This document shows positions 42,216-50,707 of a stretch of DNA of 64,000 bases, piece after piece. Source of the DNA: Georgenia thermotolerans (GTDB lineage Bacteria > Actinomycetota > Actinomycetes > Actinomycetales > Actinomycetaceae); the NCBI RefSeq assembly GCF_009193185.1, contig NZ_VUKF01000012.1:41550-105549 (forward strand), written 5' to 3'. Each line of letters begins with the position of its first letter. The stretch's first letter is position 1. The position numbers and the translations under genes were made by a program. A model generated the notes under the pieces. The model saw nothing but the letters and a program-made list of their open reading frames with translations. It ran no database searches and was not told the origin of the DNA.

Positions 42216-43139
42216 GTGGCGGGAGGCGCGCGCACGCCCGGGCAGAGCGTGACCTCCAAGGTCCTCGCCATCCTCGCCGCTTTCGAGACCGGCCCGCACG
42301 CCCTGTCCCTCACCGACATCGCCGCCCGCAGCGACCTGCCGCTGAGCACGGTCCACCGGCTGGTGGGGGAGCTGGAGGAGTGGGGCGCCCTCAACCGCGA
42401 CCCGGGCGGCGACTACCGGGTGGGCATGCGGCTGTGGGAGCTGGGCCAGCACGCCGGCCGGCAGATGCGCGAGCGGGCGCGGCCGATCCTTCAGGACCTC
42501 TTCGGGGTGACCCAGGAGACCACGCACCTGGCGATCCGCTCCGGCCCCGACGTCCTCTACGTCGACCGGATCTACAGCTCCAAGCGGGTGCCGCGGGCCG
42601 CCCGGGTCGGCGGCCGGCTGCCGCTGCACGTCTCCGCCGTCGGCAAGGTGCTGCTCGCCTACGAGGAGCCCTGGTTCCGCGACACCTACCTGCTGCGCGA
42701 CCTCGAGTCCTTCACCCCGGCCACCCGCGTGGACCCCGCGCGGCTGCGCGCCGAGCTCGAGCAGATCGCCCGGCAGGGCTACGCGGTCACCGAGCAGGAG
42801 GCGCGGGCGGGGTCCTGCTCGATCGCGGTACCGGTGTTCCACCGCGAGGGCCGGGTGGGCGCCGGGCTCGGCCTCGTCGTCGCCGCCGCGCAGGCGCCGT
42901 CGATGACCCGCTACCTGCCCGCCCTGCGCGGCGCGGCCGCGGAGATCGAGCGGGTCACCTCCCCGTTCCCGCTCTCGACCATCCTGTCCACGTTCCGCCC
43001 GGGCGCCGGTTCAGCGGGCAGGCGGTCGGCCGACGCCCAGCCCGGGCGGTCCGCCGACACCGGGCCCGCCGACGCCGGGCCGCCCGACACCCGGCCCGCC
43101 GAGACCGGGGCAAACCCCCACCCGGCTTCCACTGAGTAG
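42216..43139 (+). CDS. IclR-family regulator of the cresol-type cluster
   Basis: A 307-residue IclR protein. The winged helix is at residues 10-70 (T-S-K-V-L-A-I-L-A-A-F, then L-P-L-S-T-V-H-R-L-V-G-E-L) and the effector domain follows (H-V-S-A-V-G-K-V-L-L-A-Y, G-S-C-S-I-A-V-P-V-F). The last 45 residues are a low-complexity tail of repeated A-D-T-G-P-type units not seen in the family. It precedes the P450 gene by 74 bp on the same strand. IclR proteins often sense aromatic acids, so it likely controls the cluster. Confidence 0.9.
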   Translation: MAGGARTPGQSVTSKVLAILAAFETGPHALSLTDIAARSDLPLSTVHRLVGELEEWGALNRDPGGDYRVGMRLWELGQHAGRQMRERARPILQDLFGVTQETTHLAIRSGPDVLYVDRIYSSKRVPRAARVGGRLPLHVSAVGKVLLAYEEPWFRDTYLLRDLESFTPATRVDPARLRAELEQIARQGYAVTEQEARAGSCSIAVPVFHREGRVGAGLGLVVAAAQAPSMTRYLPALRGAAAEIERVTSPFPLSTILSTFRPGAGSAGRRSADAQPGRSADTGPADAGPPDTRPAETGANPHPASTE

Positions 43140-43213
43140 AAGAACCGCCTTGGCCCCGCGCGAGCCGGGCGGCTTGTATGGACCCCACGTTCGAGATCAG
43201 CGATGGAGCGGAC

Positions 43214-44476
43214 ATGGCAACGACGCAGGACGTGACGGCGCAGCCCACCGGCTGCCCCGTCGACCACCACGGGTACGTCCCGTTCGACCAGCACGACCCC
43301 TTCCCGGCCTACGCCCGGCTGCGCGCCGAGGAGCCGGTGATGTTCGACGAGCGGATCGGCTACTGGGTGGTCACCCGCTACGACGACATCAAGGCGGTCT
43401 TCGCCGACTGGGAGACCTTCAGCAGCGAGAACGCCCAGGCGCCGGTGCGCGAGCGCGGCCCGCAGGCGAAGCAGATCATGGCCGAGGGCGGCTTCACCGC
43501 CTACTCGGGCCTGTCCGCCCGCATCCCTCCGGAGCACACCCGCATCCGGGAGATCGTCCAGCGCGAGTTCACCCCGCGCCGGTACAAGGTGCTCGAGCCG
43601 TTCATCCGGCAGAACGTCGACGACCTGCTCGACAAGATGCTCGCCCGGCCCGAGCGCCGCGCCGACCTGGTGCGCGACCTGGCCTACGACATCCCCACCA
43701 TCACGATCCTCACGCTGCTCGGCGCCGACGTCTCCCAGATCGACACCTACAAGCGCTGGTCGGACTCCCGCGCGGCGATGACGTGGGGCGACCTCAGCGA
43801 CGAGGAGCAGGTGCCGCACGCGCACAACCTCGTCGAGTACTGGCAGGAGTGCCTGGCCCTGGTGGCCCGCGCCCACGAGCAGGGCGGGGACAACCTCATC
43901 GCCGACCTCGTCCGCGACCAGCAGGCCGGCGCCGAGATCACCGACCACGAGATCGCCTCCATCGCCTACAGCCTGCTCTTCGCCGGCCACGAGACGACGA
44001 CGACGCTCATCGCCAACTCCCTGCGGGTGCTGCTGGCCCACAAGGACCAGTGGCAGGCCCTGGTCGACGAGCCCAAGAAGATCAAGGCGGCGGTGGAGGA
44101 GGTGCTGCGCTACAGCCCCTCCATCGTCGGCTGGCGGCGCAAGGCCCTCAAGGACGCGCGCATCGGCGGCGTCGACATCCCCGCCGGGGCGAACGTCCTG
44201 TTGCTCATGGGCTCGGCCAACCGCGACGAGGCCCACTTCGCCGACGCCGAGGTCTTCGACATCGATCGCCCCAACGCCCGCGAGCACCTGTCCTTCGGCT
44301 TCGGCATCCACTACTGCCTGGGCAACATGCTCGCCAAGCTCCAGGCGCGGATCGTCCTCGAGCAGGTGGCCGCCAAGGCCCCGCACCTCACCCTCGCCGA
44401 CCCCGACGGCATCGACTTCCGGGAGAACCTCTCCTTCCGGGTGCCCGTCGCCGTCCCCGTCACCTGGGAGGCCTGA
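43214..44476 (+). CDS. creJ: Cytochrome P450, CreJ-like (oxidises aryl-phosphate methyl group)
   Basis: A 420-residue class I P450. The I-helix L-F-A-G-H-E-T-T-T is about residue 255-263, E-E-V-L-R follows about 295, and the haem loop F-G-F-G-I-H-Y-C-L-G-N about 362-372. In C. glutamicum, CreJ with CreE and CreF oxidises the methyl group of phosphorylated 4-cresol; all partner types are present downstream here. GGAG lies six bases before ATG 43214; an upstream in-frame ATG at 43178 lacks a site. The name is by cluster content, not by direct comparison. Confidence 0.82.
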   Translation: MATTQDVTAQPTGCPVDHHGYVPFDQHDPFPAYARLRAEEPVMFDERIGYWVVTRYDDIKAVFADWETFSSENAQAPVRERGPQAKQIMAEGGFTAYSGLSARIPPEHTRIREIVQREFTPRRYKVLEPFIRQNVDDLLDKMLARPERRADLVRDLAYDIPTITILTLLGADVSQIDTYKRWSDSRAAMTWGDLSDEEQVPHAHNLVEYWQECLALVARAHEQGGDNLIADLVRDQQAGAEITDHEIASIAYSLLFAGHETTTTLIANSLRVLLAHKDQWQALVDEPKKIKAAVEEVLRYSPSIVGWRRKALKDARIGGVDIPAGANVLLLMGSANRDEAHFADAEVFDIDRPNAREHLSFGFGIHYCLGNMLAKLQARIVLEQVAAKAPHLTLADPDGIDFRENLSFRVPVAVPVTWEA

Positions 44477-44477
44477 C

Positions 44478-45557
44478 ATGACCACCTACATCCAGTTCTT
44501 CGACGCCGGCCTGGCCCCCGAGCACGACCTGCTCGGCGGCAAGTGCGCCTCGCTGGTGTCGATGACCGCGGCCGGCATGCCGGTCCCGCCCGGCTTCGCC
44601 GTCACCACCGCCCTGTACGACGCCTTCCTCGCCGCGGCCGGCATCGCCGAGGACATCCGCGAGCTGCTCGCCGGCCTCGACGCCGACGACGTCGCCCACG
44701 TCGACGCCGTCTCCGCCCGCATCCGCGAGGAGATCTGCTCGCGGCCCATCCCCGAACCGCTGCGCGCCGAGACCAAGGCCGCCTACGACGAGCTGATGAC
44801 CCGCTGCGGCGGCGAGGTGCCCGTCGCGGTGCGCTCCTCGGCCACCGCCGAGGACCTGCCCGAGGCGAGCTTCGCCGGCCAGCAGGACACCTACCTGTGG
44901 CTGACCGGGTGGCGCGAGGTCGCCGACCACATCCGCCAGTGCTGGGCGTCGCTGTACACCAGCCGGGCGATCACCTACCGGCTGCGCAACGGGGTGCCCG
45001 ACGAGGGCCTGTCCATCGCCGTCGCCGTGCAGAAGATGGTCAACGCCCGCGCCTCCGGCGTGGCCATGACCGTGGACCCCGCCAACGGCGACCGGTCCAA
45101 GATCGTCATCGACGCCTCCTACGGCCTCGGCGAGATGGTCGTCTCCGGCCAGGTCACCCCGGACAACCTCCGCGTCGACAAGGTCATGCTCACGGTGGTC
45201 GCCGAGACCCTCGGCGACAAGCACGCCGAGCTCGTGCCCGACCCCGCCACCAGGTCGTTGGTGGAGCGCGAGGTCGACGCCGAGCGCCGGGCCCGCCGCA
45301 GCCTCACCGACGCCGAGGTCCGGGCGGTGGCCGCCATGGCCAAGCGGGCCGAGAAGCACTACGGCTGCCCGCAGGACATCGAGTGGGCCCTCGACGCCGA
45401 CCTGCCCGACGGCGAGAACCTCCTGCTCCTGCAGTCCCGGCCCGAGACGGTCTGGTCGGCCCGCAAGAGCGAGGAGAAGCCCAAGGCGACCGCCGCCGCC
45501 ACCGCGCTGGGCATCGCCGGCATCACGAGCAGCCTGCTCGCCGCCGCCGGTCGATAG
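44478..45557 (+). CDS. PEP-synthase-like ATP-grasp subunit of an aryl-phosphate synthase (CreH/CreI pair)
   Basis: A 359-residue ATP-binding subunit. L-L-G-G-K-C-A-S-L-V-S-M-T-A-A-G-M-P-V-P-P-G-F (about 18-40), V-A-V-R-S-S-A-T-A-E-D-L-P-E-A-S-F-A-G-Q-Q and late L-L-Q-S-R-P-E-T-V-W are PPDK/PEP-synthase N-domain motifs. The swivelling His domain and the PEP-binding barrel are missing; the His domain is in the next gene. The roughly 38-kDa size parallels the ATP subunit of phenylphosphate synthase. It should phosphorylate the His of its partner, which then phosphorylates the phenol oxygen of cresol. It starts one base after the P450 stop. Confidence 0.87.
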   Translation: MTTYIQFFDAGLAPEHDLLGGKCASLVSMTAAGMPVPPGFAVTTALYDAFLAAAGIAEDIRELLAGLDADDVAHVDAVSARIREEICSRPIPEPLRAETKAAYDELMTRCGGEVPVAVRSSATAEDLPEASFAGQQDTYLWLTGWREVADHIRQCWASLYTSRAITYRLRNGVPDEGLSIAVAVQKMVNARASGVAMTVDPANGDRSKIVIDASYGLGEMVVSGQVTPDNLRVDKVMLTVVAETLGDKHAELVPDPATRSLVEREVDAERRARRSLTDAEVRAVAAMAKRAEKHYGCPQDIEWALDADLPDGENLLLLQSRPETVWSARKSEEKPKATAAATALGIAGITSSLLAAAGR

Positions 45558-45777
45558 CGGCGTATCGATAGACCGGTGCGCCCGACCGGCACCCCGCACC
45601 GCACGGGCACCAGACGACACGCAACGAGATCGAGAGCACGAAACCGACCCGTCACGAGACCCACACCGCACGACCCTGTCCCTCCACGCAGCACCCGCAG
45701 CACGCAGTGTTCGCCCCTGCGGCGACGACGCCGCAGCCCCCCACGCTGCACCGACGCAGCCGACCGAAAGGTGAGCC
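45558..45777 (+). other. 220-bp C-rich, G-poor spacer between the phosphotransferase subunits
   Basis: No open frame with gene character is seen. The tract from about 45590 to 45720 is rich in C and A and low in G, without strong stems, which is the makeup of Rho-loading sites. AAAGGTGAG precedes the next ATG. It is by far the largest gap inside the cluster. Confidence 0.5.
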
Positions 45778-47676
45778 ATGGCCCGGAAGTCTTTCCCCAG
45801 CCCCTTCGACCTCCCCACGCCCGCGGGCGCGGAGGGCTGGGAGCAGATCTACCCCTACTACCTCGTCTTCCAGGACGCCCTGAAGGCCGAGGAGGACGAG
45901 AAGTTCTGGTTCTGCGACAGCCAGCACTGGCCGACGGTGTTCAAGCCGTTCGAGACCATCGGCGGGGAGTTCGCCGTGAAGTGCCTGGGCCAGTACAACG
46001 CCCGCCACCTCATGATCCCCAACGCCAACGGCATCGAGTTCCGGGTGCACCTGGGCTACCTCTACATGTCCCCGATCCCGGTGCCGGAGGACCAGATCGC
46101 CGCGCGCGTGCCCCTGTTCGAGGAGCGCGTGGGCTACTACTTCCAGAACTGGGAGCGCCTGCTCGAGCAGTGGAAGCAGAAGGTGCGGGCCACCATCGAC
46201 GAGATGGAGACGCTGCAGTTCACCAAGCTGCCCGACATCGTCCCGATGGAGGACATCACCTCCGGCAAGGCGCAGGACGGCAGCGAGAAGCTCCTCGAGA
46301 GCTACGACCGGCTCATTCAGCTGTGCTACCAGAACTGGCAGTACCACTTCGAGTTCCTCAACCTCGGCTACATCGCCTACCTGGACTTCTTCAACTTCTG
46401 CAAGGAGGTCTTCCCGGGCATCCCCGACCAGGCGATCGCCACCATGGTGCAGGGCGTGGACATGGAGCTCTTCCGCCCCGACGACGAGCTCAAGGAGCTC
46501 GCCACCCTCGCCGTCGAGCTGGGCCTGCAGGGCGCCTTCGGCAACACCGACGACGTCGCCGCCACCCTGGCCGCCGTCGCGGCCGCGCCCGGCGGGGAGC
46601 GGTGGATCGCCCGCTACGAGCAGGCCCAGGACCCCTGGTTCAACTTCACCGTCGGCAACGGCTTCTACGGCCACGACAAGTACTGGAACGAGCACCAGGA
46701 GATCCCGCTCGGCTACATCGCCGACTACATCCGCCGCCTCGACGAGGGCCAGCAGATCCTGCGGCCCAAGGACGAGCTCGTCGCGGAGAAGGAGCGCATC
46801 GTCGCCGAGTACCGCGACCTGCTCGACGGCGAGACCCAGGCGGCCTTCGACGCCAAGCGTCAGCTCGCCGCCACCGCGTACCCCTACGTGGAGAACCACA
46901 ACTTCTACATCGAGCACTGGACCATGGGCGTCTTCTGGCGCAAGGTCCGCGAGCTCAGCCGCATGCTCCACGGCGAGGGCCTCTGGACCGAGCCGGACGA
47001 CCTGCTCTACCTCAGCCGCAACGAGGTCCGCGACGTCCTCTTCGACCTCGTCACCGGCTGGGGCGTCGGCGCCCCGCACCGAGCCATCGGCACGGTCTAC
47101 TGGCCGGCGGAGATCGAGCGGCGCCGCAAGATCGTCGAGGCGCTCAAGACCGCCCGCCCCGCCCCGGCGCTGAACACCCCGCCGGCGTCGATCACCGAGC
47201 CGTTCACCCGCATGCTCTGGGGCATCACCACCGAGCAGGTCCAGCAGTGGCTCGGCGCCGGCGAGGACGACGACTTCGCCGGGCTGCGCGGCATGGCCGC
47301 CTCCCCCGGGGTGGTCGAGGGCGTCGCCCGGGTCGTCCACGACGCCGACCAGCTCGCCGAGGTCCAGGAGGGCGAGATCCTCGTCGCGACGGTGACCGCC
47401 CCGAGCTGGGGCCCGATCTTCGGCAAGATCCGCGCCACCGTCACCGACATCGGCGGCATGATGAGCCACGCCGCCATCGTCTGCCGCGAGTACGGCCTGC
47501 CCGCCGTCACCGGCACCGGCTCCGCCTCGACGACCATCCGCACCGGCCAGCGGCTGCGGGTGGACGGCAACGCCGGCACCGTCACGATCCTCGACGACGC
47601 CGACGAGACCTCCGCGGCGTCCGGGCAGGCGGGCGGCGAGCAGGCCCCCGCGGCCGTGAGCGGGGCGGTGCAGTGA
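45778..47676 (+). CDS. PEP-utilising phosphohistidine subunit of an aryl-phosphate synthase (CreH/CreI pair)
   Basis: A 632-residue protein. The first 480 residues form a mostly helical aromatic-rich domain (many Trp and Tyr, for example W-F-C-D-S-Q-H-W-P and E-N-H-N-F-Y-I-E-H-W) that probably binds the phenol. Residues about 500-605 are the swivelling domain, A-A-S-P-G-V-V-E-G-V-A-R then T-A-P-S-W-G-P-I-F and G-G-M-M-S-H-A-A-I-V-C-R-E, with the phospho-accepting His. Size (about 71 kDa) matches the large subunit of phenylphosphate synthase. A low-complexity tail ends the protein. Its stop overlaps the next GTG. Confidence 0.87.
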   Translation: MARKSFPSPFDLPTPAGAEGWEQIYPYYLVFQDALKAEEDEKFWFCDSQHWPTVFKPFETIGGEFAVKCLGQYNARHLMIPNANGIEFRVHLGYLYMSPIPVPEDQIAARVPLFEERVGYYFQNWERLLEQWKQKVRATIDEMETLQFTKLPDIVPMEDITSGKAQDGSEKLLESYDRLIQLCYQNWQYHFEFLNLGYIAYLDFFNFCKEVFPGIPDQAIATMVQGVDMELFRPDDELKELATLAVELGLQGAFGNTDDVAATLAAVAAAPGGERWIARYEQAQDPWFNFTVGNGFYGHDKYWNEHQEIPLGYIADYIRRLDEGQQILRPKDELVAEKERIVAEYRDLLDGETQAAFDAKRQLAATAYPYVENHNFYIEHWTMGVFWRKVRELSRMLHGEGLWTEPDDLLYLSRNEVRDVLFDLVTGWGVGAPHRAIGTVYWPAEIERRRKIVEALKTARPAPALNTPPASITEPFTRMLWGITTEQVQQWLGAGEDDDFAGLRGMAASPGVVEGVARVVHDADQLAEVQEGEILVATVTAPSWGPIFGKIRATVTDIGGMMSHAAIVCREYGLPAVTGTGSASTTIRTGQRLRVDGNAGTVTILDDADETSAASGQAGGEQAPAAVSGAVQ

Positions 47677-48413
47677 CCCGCACGGTCCTCATCACCGGCG
47701 GGGCCGGCGGGCTCGGGCGCGCGTTCGCGCTCGGGTTCGCCGACCCCGGCGCCCGGGTGGCGGTGGTGGACGTCAACGTCGCCGGCGCCGAGGAGACCGC
47801 CGCCCTCGTGCGCGAGCGCGGCGCCCAGGCCCTCGCCGTCGAGGTCGACGTCACCTCCCTCGAGTCCACCGAGGCCATGGCCGCCGAGGTGGCCGCCTTC
47901 GGCGGCGGCGGGATCGACGTCCTGGTCAACAACGCCGCCATCTACGCCGGGATCACCCGCAGCCCGTTCGAGCAGATCGACCCGGCCGAGTGGGACCGGG
48001 TCATGGCGGTCAACCTCAAGGGCCCGTGGCTGTGCGCCCGGGCGTGCAGCCCCCACCTGCGCGAGGGCGGCGCCGTCGTCAACATCTCCTCGGCCACCGT
48101 CCTCAGCGGCTCGGAGCAGTGGATGCACTACGTCGCCTCCAAGGGCGGGGTCATCGGGCTGACCCGGGTCATGGCCAAGGAGCTGGGCCGGCGCGGGATC
48201 CGGGTCAACGCCATCGCGCCGGGCTTCACCCTCACCGAGGCCAGCTACGCGCTGATGGAGGACGCGGCCAGCTACGGCGTGGACCGCGCCGCCCTCAAAC
48301 GGCCCTCCCAGCCCGAGGACGTCGTCGGCGCCGCCCGCTTCCTCGCCGGTCCGGACAGCTCGTACATCAGCGGTCAGACCCTCGTGGTCGACGGCGGCCG
48401 CCAGTTCATCTGA
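47673..48413 (+). CDS. creC: SDR alcohol dehydrogenase, CreC-like
   Basis: A 246-residue classical SDR. T-G-G-A-G-G-L-G is at residues 8-15, N-N-A-A-I-Y-A-G near 90, S-S-A-T near 140, and the catalytic Y-V-A-S-K near 152-156. It should oxidise the benzyl-alcohol-level intermediate to the aldehyde. GTG 47673 overlaps the previous stop. In C. glutamicum an alcohol dehydrogenase, CreC, assists the same oxidation; whether this SDR is its ortholog needs direct comparison. Confidence 0.8.
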   Translation: MTRTVLITGGAGGLGRAFALGFADPGARVAVVDVNVAGAEETAALVRERGAQALAVEVDVTSLESTEAMAAEVAAFGGGGIDVLVNNAAIYAGITRSPFEQIDPAEWDRVMAVNLKGPWLCARACSPHLREGGAVVNISSATVLSGSEQWMHYVASKGGVIGLTRVMAKELGRRGIRVNAIAPGFTLTEASYALMEDAASYGVDRAALKRPSQPEDVVGAARFLAGPDSSYISGQTLVVDGGRQFI

Positions 48414-48424
48414 AGGAGAGCACC

Positions 48425-48745
48425 ATGCCGCAGATCACCTACACCGAGCACGACGGCGCCACCCGCGTCGTCGAGGGCAACGTCGGCGACTCCGTCATGG
48501 AGACGGCCGTGCGCAACGGCGTGCCGGGCATCGTCGCCGAGTGCGGCGGGTCGCTGTCGTGCGCGACCTGCCACGTGTTCGTGGACGAGGACGACCTCGA
48601 CCGCCTCGACCCCATGAGCGAGATGGAGGACGAGATGCTCTACGGCACCGCCGTGGACCGGGAGGACAACTCCCGCCTGTCCTGCCAGCTGCGCCTCAAG
48701 GACGGCTGCGACCTGCACGTGACCACGCCCGAGACGCAGGTGTGA
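48425..48745 (+). CDS. creF: [2Fe-2S] ferredoxin, CreF-like
   Basis: A 106-residue adrenodoxin/putidaredoxin-type ferredoxin. Cluster ligands are in E-C-G-G-S-L-S-C-A-T-C (C-x5-C-x2-C, about residues 40-49) and L-S-C-Q-L (about 86). It differs in type from the three-cysteine ferredoxin at 31.7 kb, so the two P450 systems have separate electron carriers. AGGAG lies just before the ATG. It serves the CreJ-like P450. Confidence 0.92.
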   Translation: MPQITYTEHDGATRVVEGNVGDSVMETAVRNGVPGIVAECGGSLSCATCHVFVDEDDLDRLDPMSEMEDEMLYGTAVDREDNSRLSCQLRLKDGCDLHVTTPETQV

Positions 48746-48746
48746 G

Positions 48747-50000
48747 ATGACCGGACTGCTCATCGTCGGCGCCAGCCAGGCCGGGGTCCAGCTCGTCGCG
48801 TCGCTGCGGGCCCTCGGCTTCGACGAGCCCATCACCCTCCTGGGCGAGGAGAACCACCGGCCCTACCAGCGCCCGGCCCTGTCCAAGGAGTTCCTGCAGG
48901 ACAAGGTCGGCAAGGAGTCGTTGATCTTCCGCAGCCAGGAGTACTGGGACGAGCACCGCGTCGACCTGGTCAAGGGCCAGCGGATCGAGCGCATCGAGCG
49001 CCGCGCCGACGGCTCCGGCACGGCCCACGCCGCCTCCGGCCGGGCGTTCGCCTTCGACCGGCTCGCGCTCGCGGTCGGCGCCCGGGCCCGGCGCCTGGAG
49101 GTCGACGGCGCCGGCCTGGCCGGGGTGCTCTACCTGCGCAACGCCGACGACGCGCTGGCCCTCAAGGCCGCGATGCCCGCGGCGCGCGACGTCGTCGTCA
49201 TCGGCGGCGGGTTCATCGGCCTCGAGGCGGCCCGCAGCGCCCACGCGCTGGGCAAGCGGGTCACCGTGCTCGAGGCCGGGCCGCGGCTGGTGGGCCGGGC
49301 GGTGGGGGAGGAGACCTCGGAGTACTTCCTGCGCGCCCACCGCGCCGCCGGGCTGGACATCCGGCTCGGCGCCCAGGTCGCCCGGTTCGTGGGCGACGAC
49401 GGCGACGGCGGGCGCCTCACCGGCGTCGAGCTCGCGGACGGGGAGGTGATCCCCGCGCAGATCGCGCTGGTGGGCATCGGCGTCGTGCCCAACACCGAGC
49501 TCGCCGAGCAGATGGGCCTGGCCGTGGACAACGGGATCGTCGTGGACCGCTACGCCCGCGCCTCCGACGGCGCCACCGTGGCGGTGGGCGACTGCGCCAA
49601 CCTGCCCAACCCGGTGCCCGGCTCCCCGGCCGGGGAGCGGCTGCGGCTCGAGAGCGTCAACAACGCCGTCGAGCAGGCCAAGGTCGCCGCCTACTCCGTG
49701 GTGGGCCGGCGCGAGGAGTACGCCGGCATCCCCTGGTTCTGGTCCAACCAGGGCGACCTCAAGCTCCAGATCGCCGGGCTGTCCCTCGGCCACGACGCCA
49801 CCGTGGTGCGCCGCGACGACGCCCGCGGGAAGTTCTCCGTCCTGTACTACCGCGCCGGCCGGCTCATCGCCGCCGACTGCGTCAACCACCCCCTCGACTT
49901 CATGGCCGTCAAGAACGCCCTCGCCCAGGGCGCGACGATCCCTGCCGATCTCGTCGCCGACGCCGCCGTCCCGCTCAAGGGCCTGGCCCGGCCGGCCTGA
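48747..50000 (+). CDS. creE: Ferredoxin reductase, CreE-like
   Basis: A 417-residue putidaredoxin-reductase-type flavoprotein. FAD loop I-V-G-A-S-Q-A-G-V-Q is at residues 6-15, R-P-Y-Q-R-P-A-L-S-K follows, the NAD loop V-I-G-G-G-F-I-G-L-E is about 151, and V-A-V-G-D-C-A-N about 275. It completes the class I electron chain NAD(P)H-reductase-ferredoxin-P450. The gene begins one base after the ferredoxin stop. Confidence 0.92.
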   Translation: MTGLLIVGASQAGVQLVASLRALGFDEPITLLGEENHRPYQRPALSKEFLQDKVGKESLIFRSQEYWDEHRVDLVKGQRIERIERRADGSGTAHAASGRAFAFDRLALAVGARARRLEVDGAGLAGVLYLRNADDALALKAAMPAARDVVVIGGGFIGLEAARSAHALGKRVTVLEAGPRLVGRAVGEETSEYFLRAHRAAGLDIRLGAQVARFVGDDGDGGRLTGVELADGEVIPAQIALVGIGVVPNTELAEQMGLAVDNGIVVDRYARASDGATVAVGDCANLPNPVPGSPAGERLRLESVNNAVEQAKVAAYSVVGRREEYAGIPWFWSNQGDLKLQIAGLSLGHDATVVRRDDARGKFSVLYYRAGRLIAADCVNHPLDFMAVKNALAQGATIPADLVADAAVPLKGLARPA

Positions 50001-50041
50001 CCGCCGCGCCGCCCGGCCCGCCCGACCCCGAGGAAGAGCTC

Positions 50042-50707
50042 ATGCCTGCACCGTCCGTCACCCGCCTGGCCACCGAGCTGCCGGTGGACACCACGCCCAT
50101 CGTCTGCACCCCCGCGGCCGGGACCGACCTCGACGACATCTGGCGCGCGGTGGTCCCCGAGACCCGGGCGCGCAGCAACGACGTGCACCTGCCGATGTCG
50201 CTGGCCTACGCCGAGCGGCTGTGCGCGGTCTACCCCGAGGCCGACGCGCTCGTGGTGCGGGTCGCGATCCTGCTGCACGACACCGGCTGGGGCCGGGTGG
50301 ACGAGGCCCGCATCTTCGCCGAGGGGTTCACCGGGGACTGGCGCAAGGCGCAGATCCGGTTCGAGCACGAGCGCCAGGGCTGCCTCATCGCCCAGGAGGT
50401 GCTGCCCCCGCTGGGCTACGACCCGGAGTTCGTCGAGCGGGTGGTGGCGATCATCGACGGGCACGACACCCGGCCGGACTCGAAGTCCCTGGAGGACTCC
50501 CTGGTGCGCGACGCCGACCGGCTGTGGCGCTTCGACCACGCCGGCATCGCGGTGGCGGCCGGCTGGTTCGGGCTCGACCCGGCCGCCTACGCCGACCGGC
50601 TCGAGGCGGAGATCCTGCCCGAGCTGCTCACCGAGGCGGCCCACACCATCGCGGTCGCCGACCTGGCCCGGTCCCGGGCGCTGCTCAAGACGGCGGTGCT
50701 GCGATGA
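50042..50707 (+). CDS. HD-domain phosphohydrolase, first copy (CreD-like)
   Basis: A 221-residue HD-superfamily protein. The metal motif is H-L-P-M-S then V-A-I-L-L-H-D-T-G-W-G (about 72-82), H-E-R-Q-G-C near 110, and D-G-H-D-T-R near 140, with D-A-D-R-L-W after it. Such enzymes hydrolyse phosphomonoesters with two metal ions. In the cre pathway a phosphohydrolase, CreD, removes phosphate from the oxidised intermediates. A related gene lies at 52218 on the other side of the aldehyde dehydrogenase; I cannot tell which is the CreD equivalent. Confidence 0.85.
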   Translation: MPAPSVTRLATELPVDTTPIVCTPAAGTDLDDIWRAVVPETRARSNDVHLPMSLAYAERLCAVYPEADALVVRVAILLHDTGWGRVDEARIFAEGFTGDWRKAQIRFEHERQGCLIAQEVLPPLGYDPEFVERVVAIIDGHDTRPDSKSLEDSLVRDADRLWRFDHAGIAVAAGWFGLDPAAYADRLEAEILPELLTEAAHTIAVADLARSRALLKTAVLR

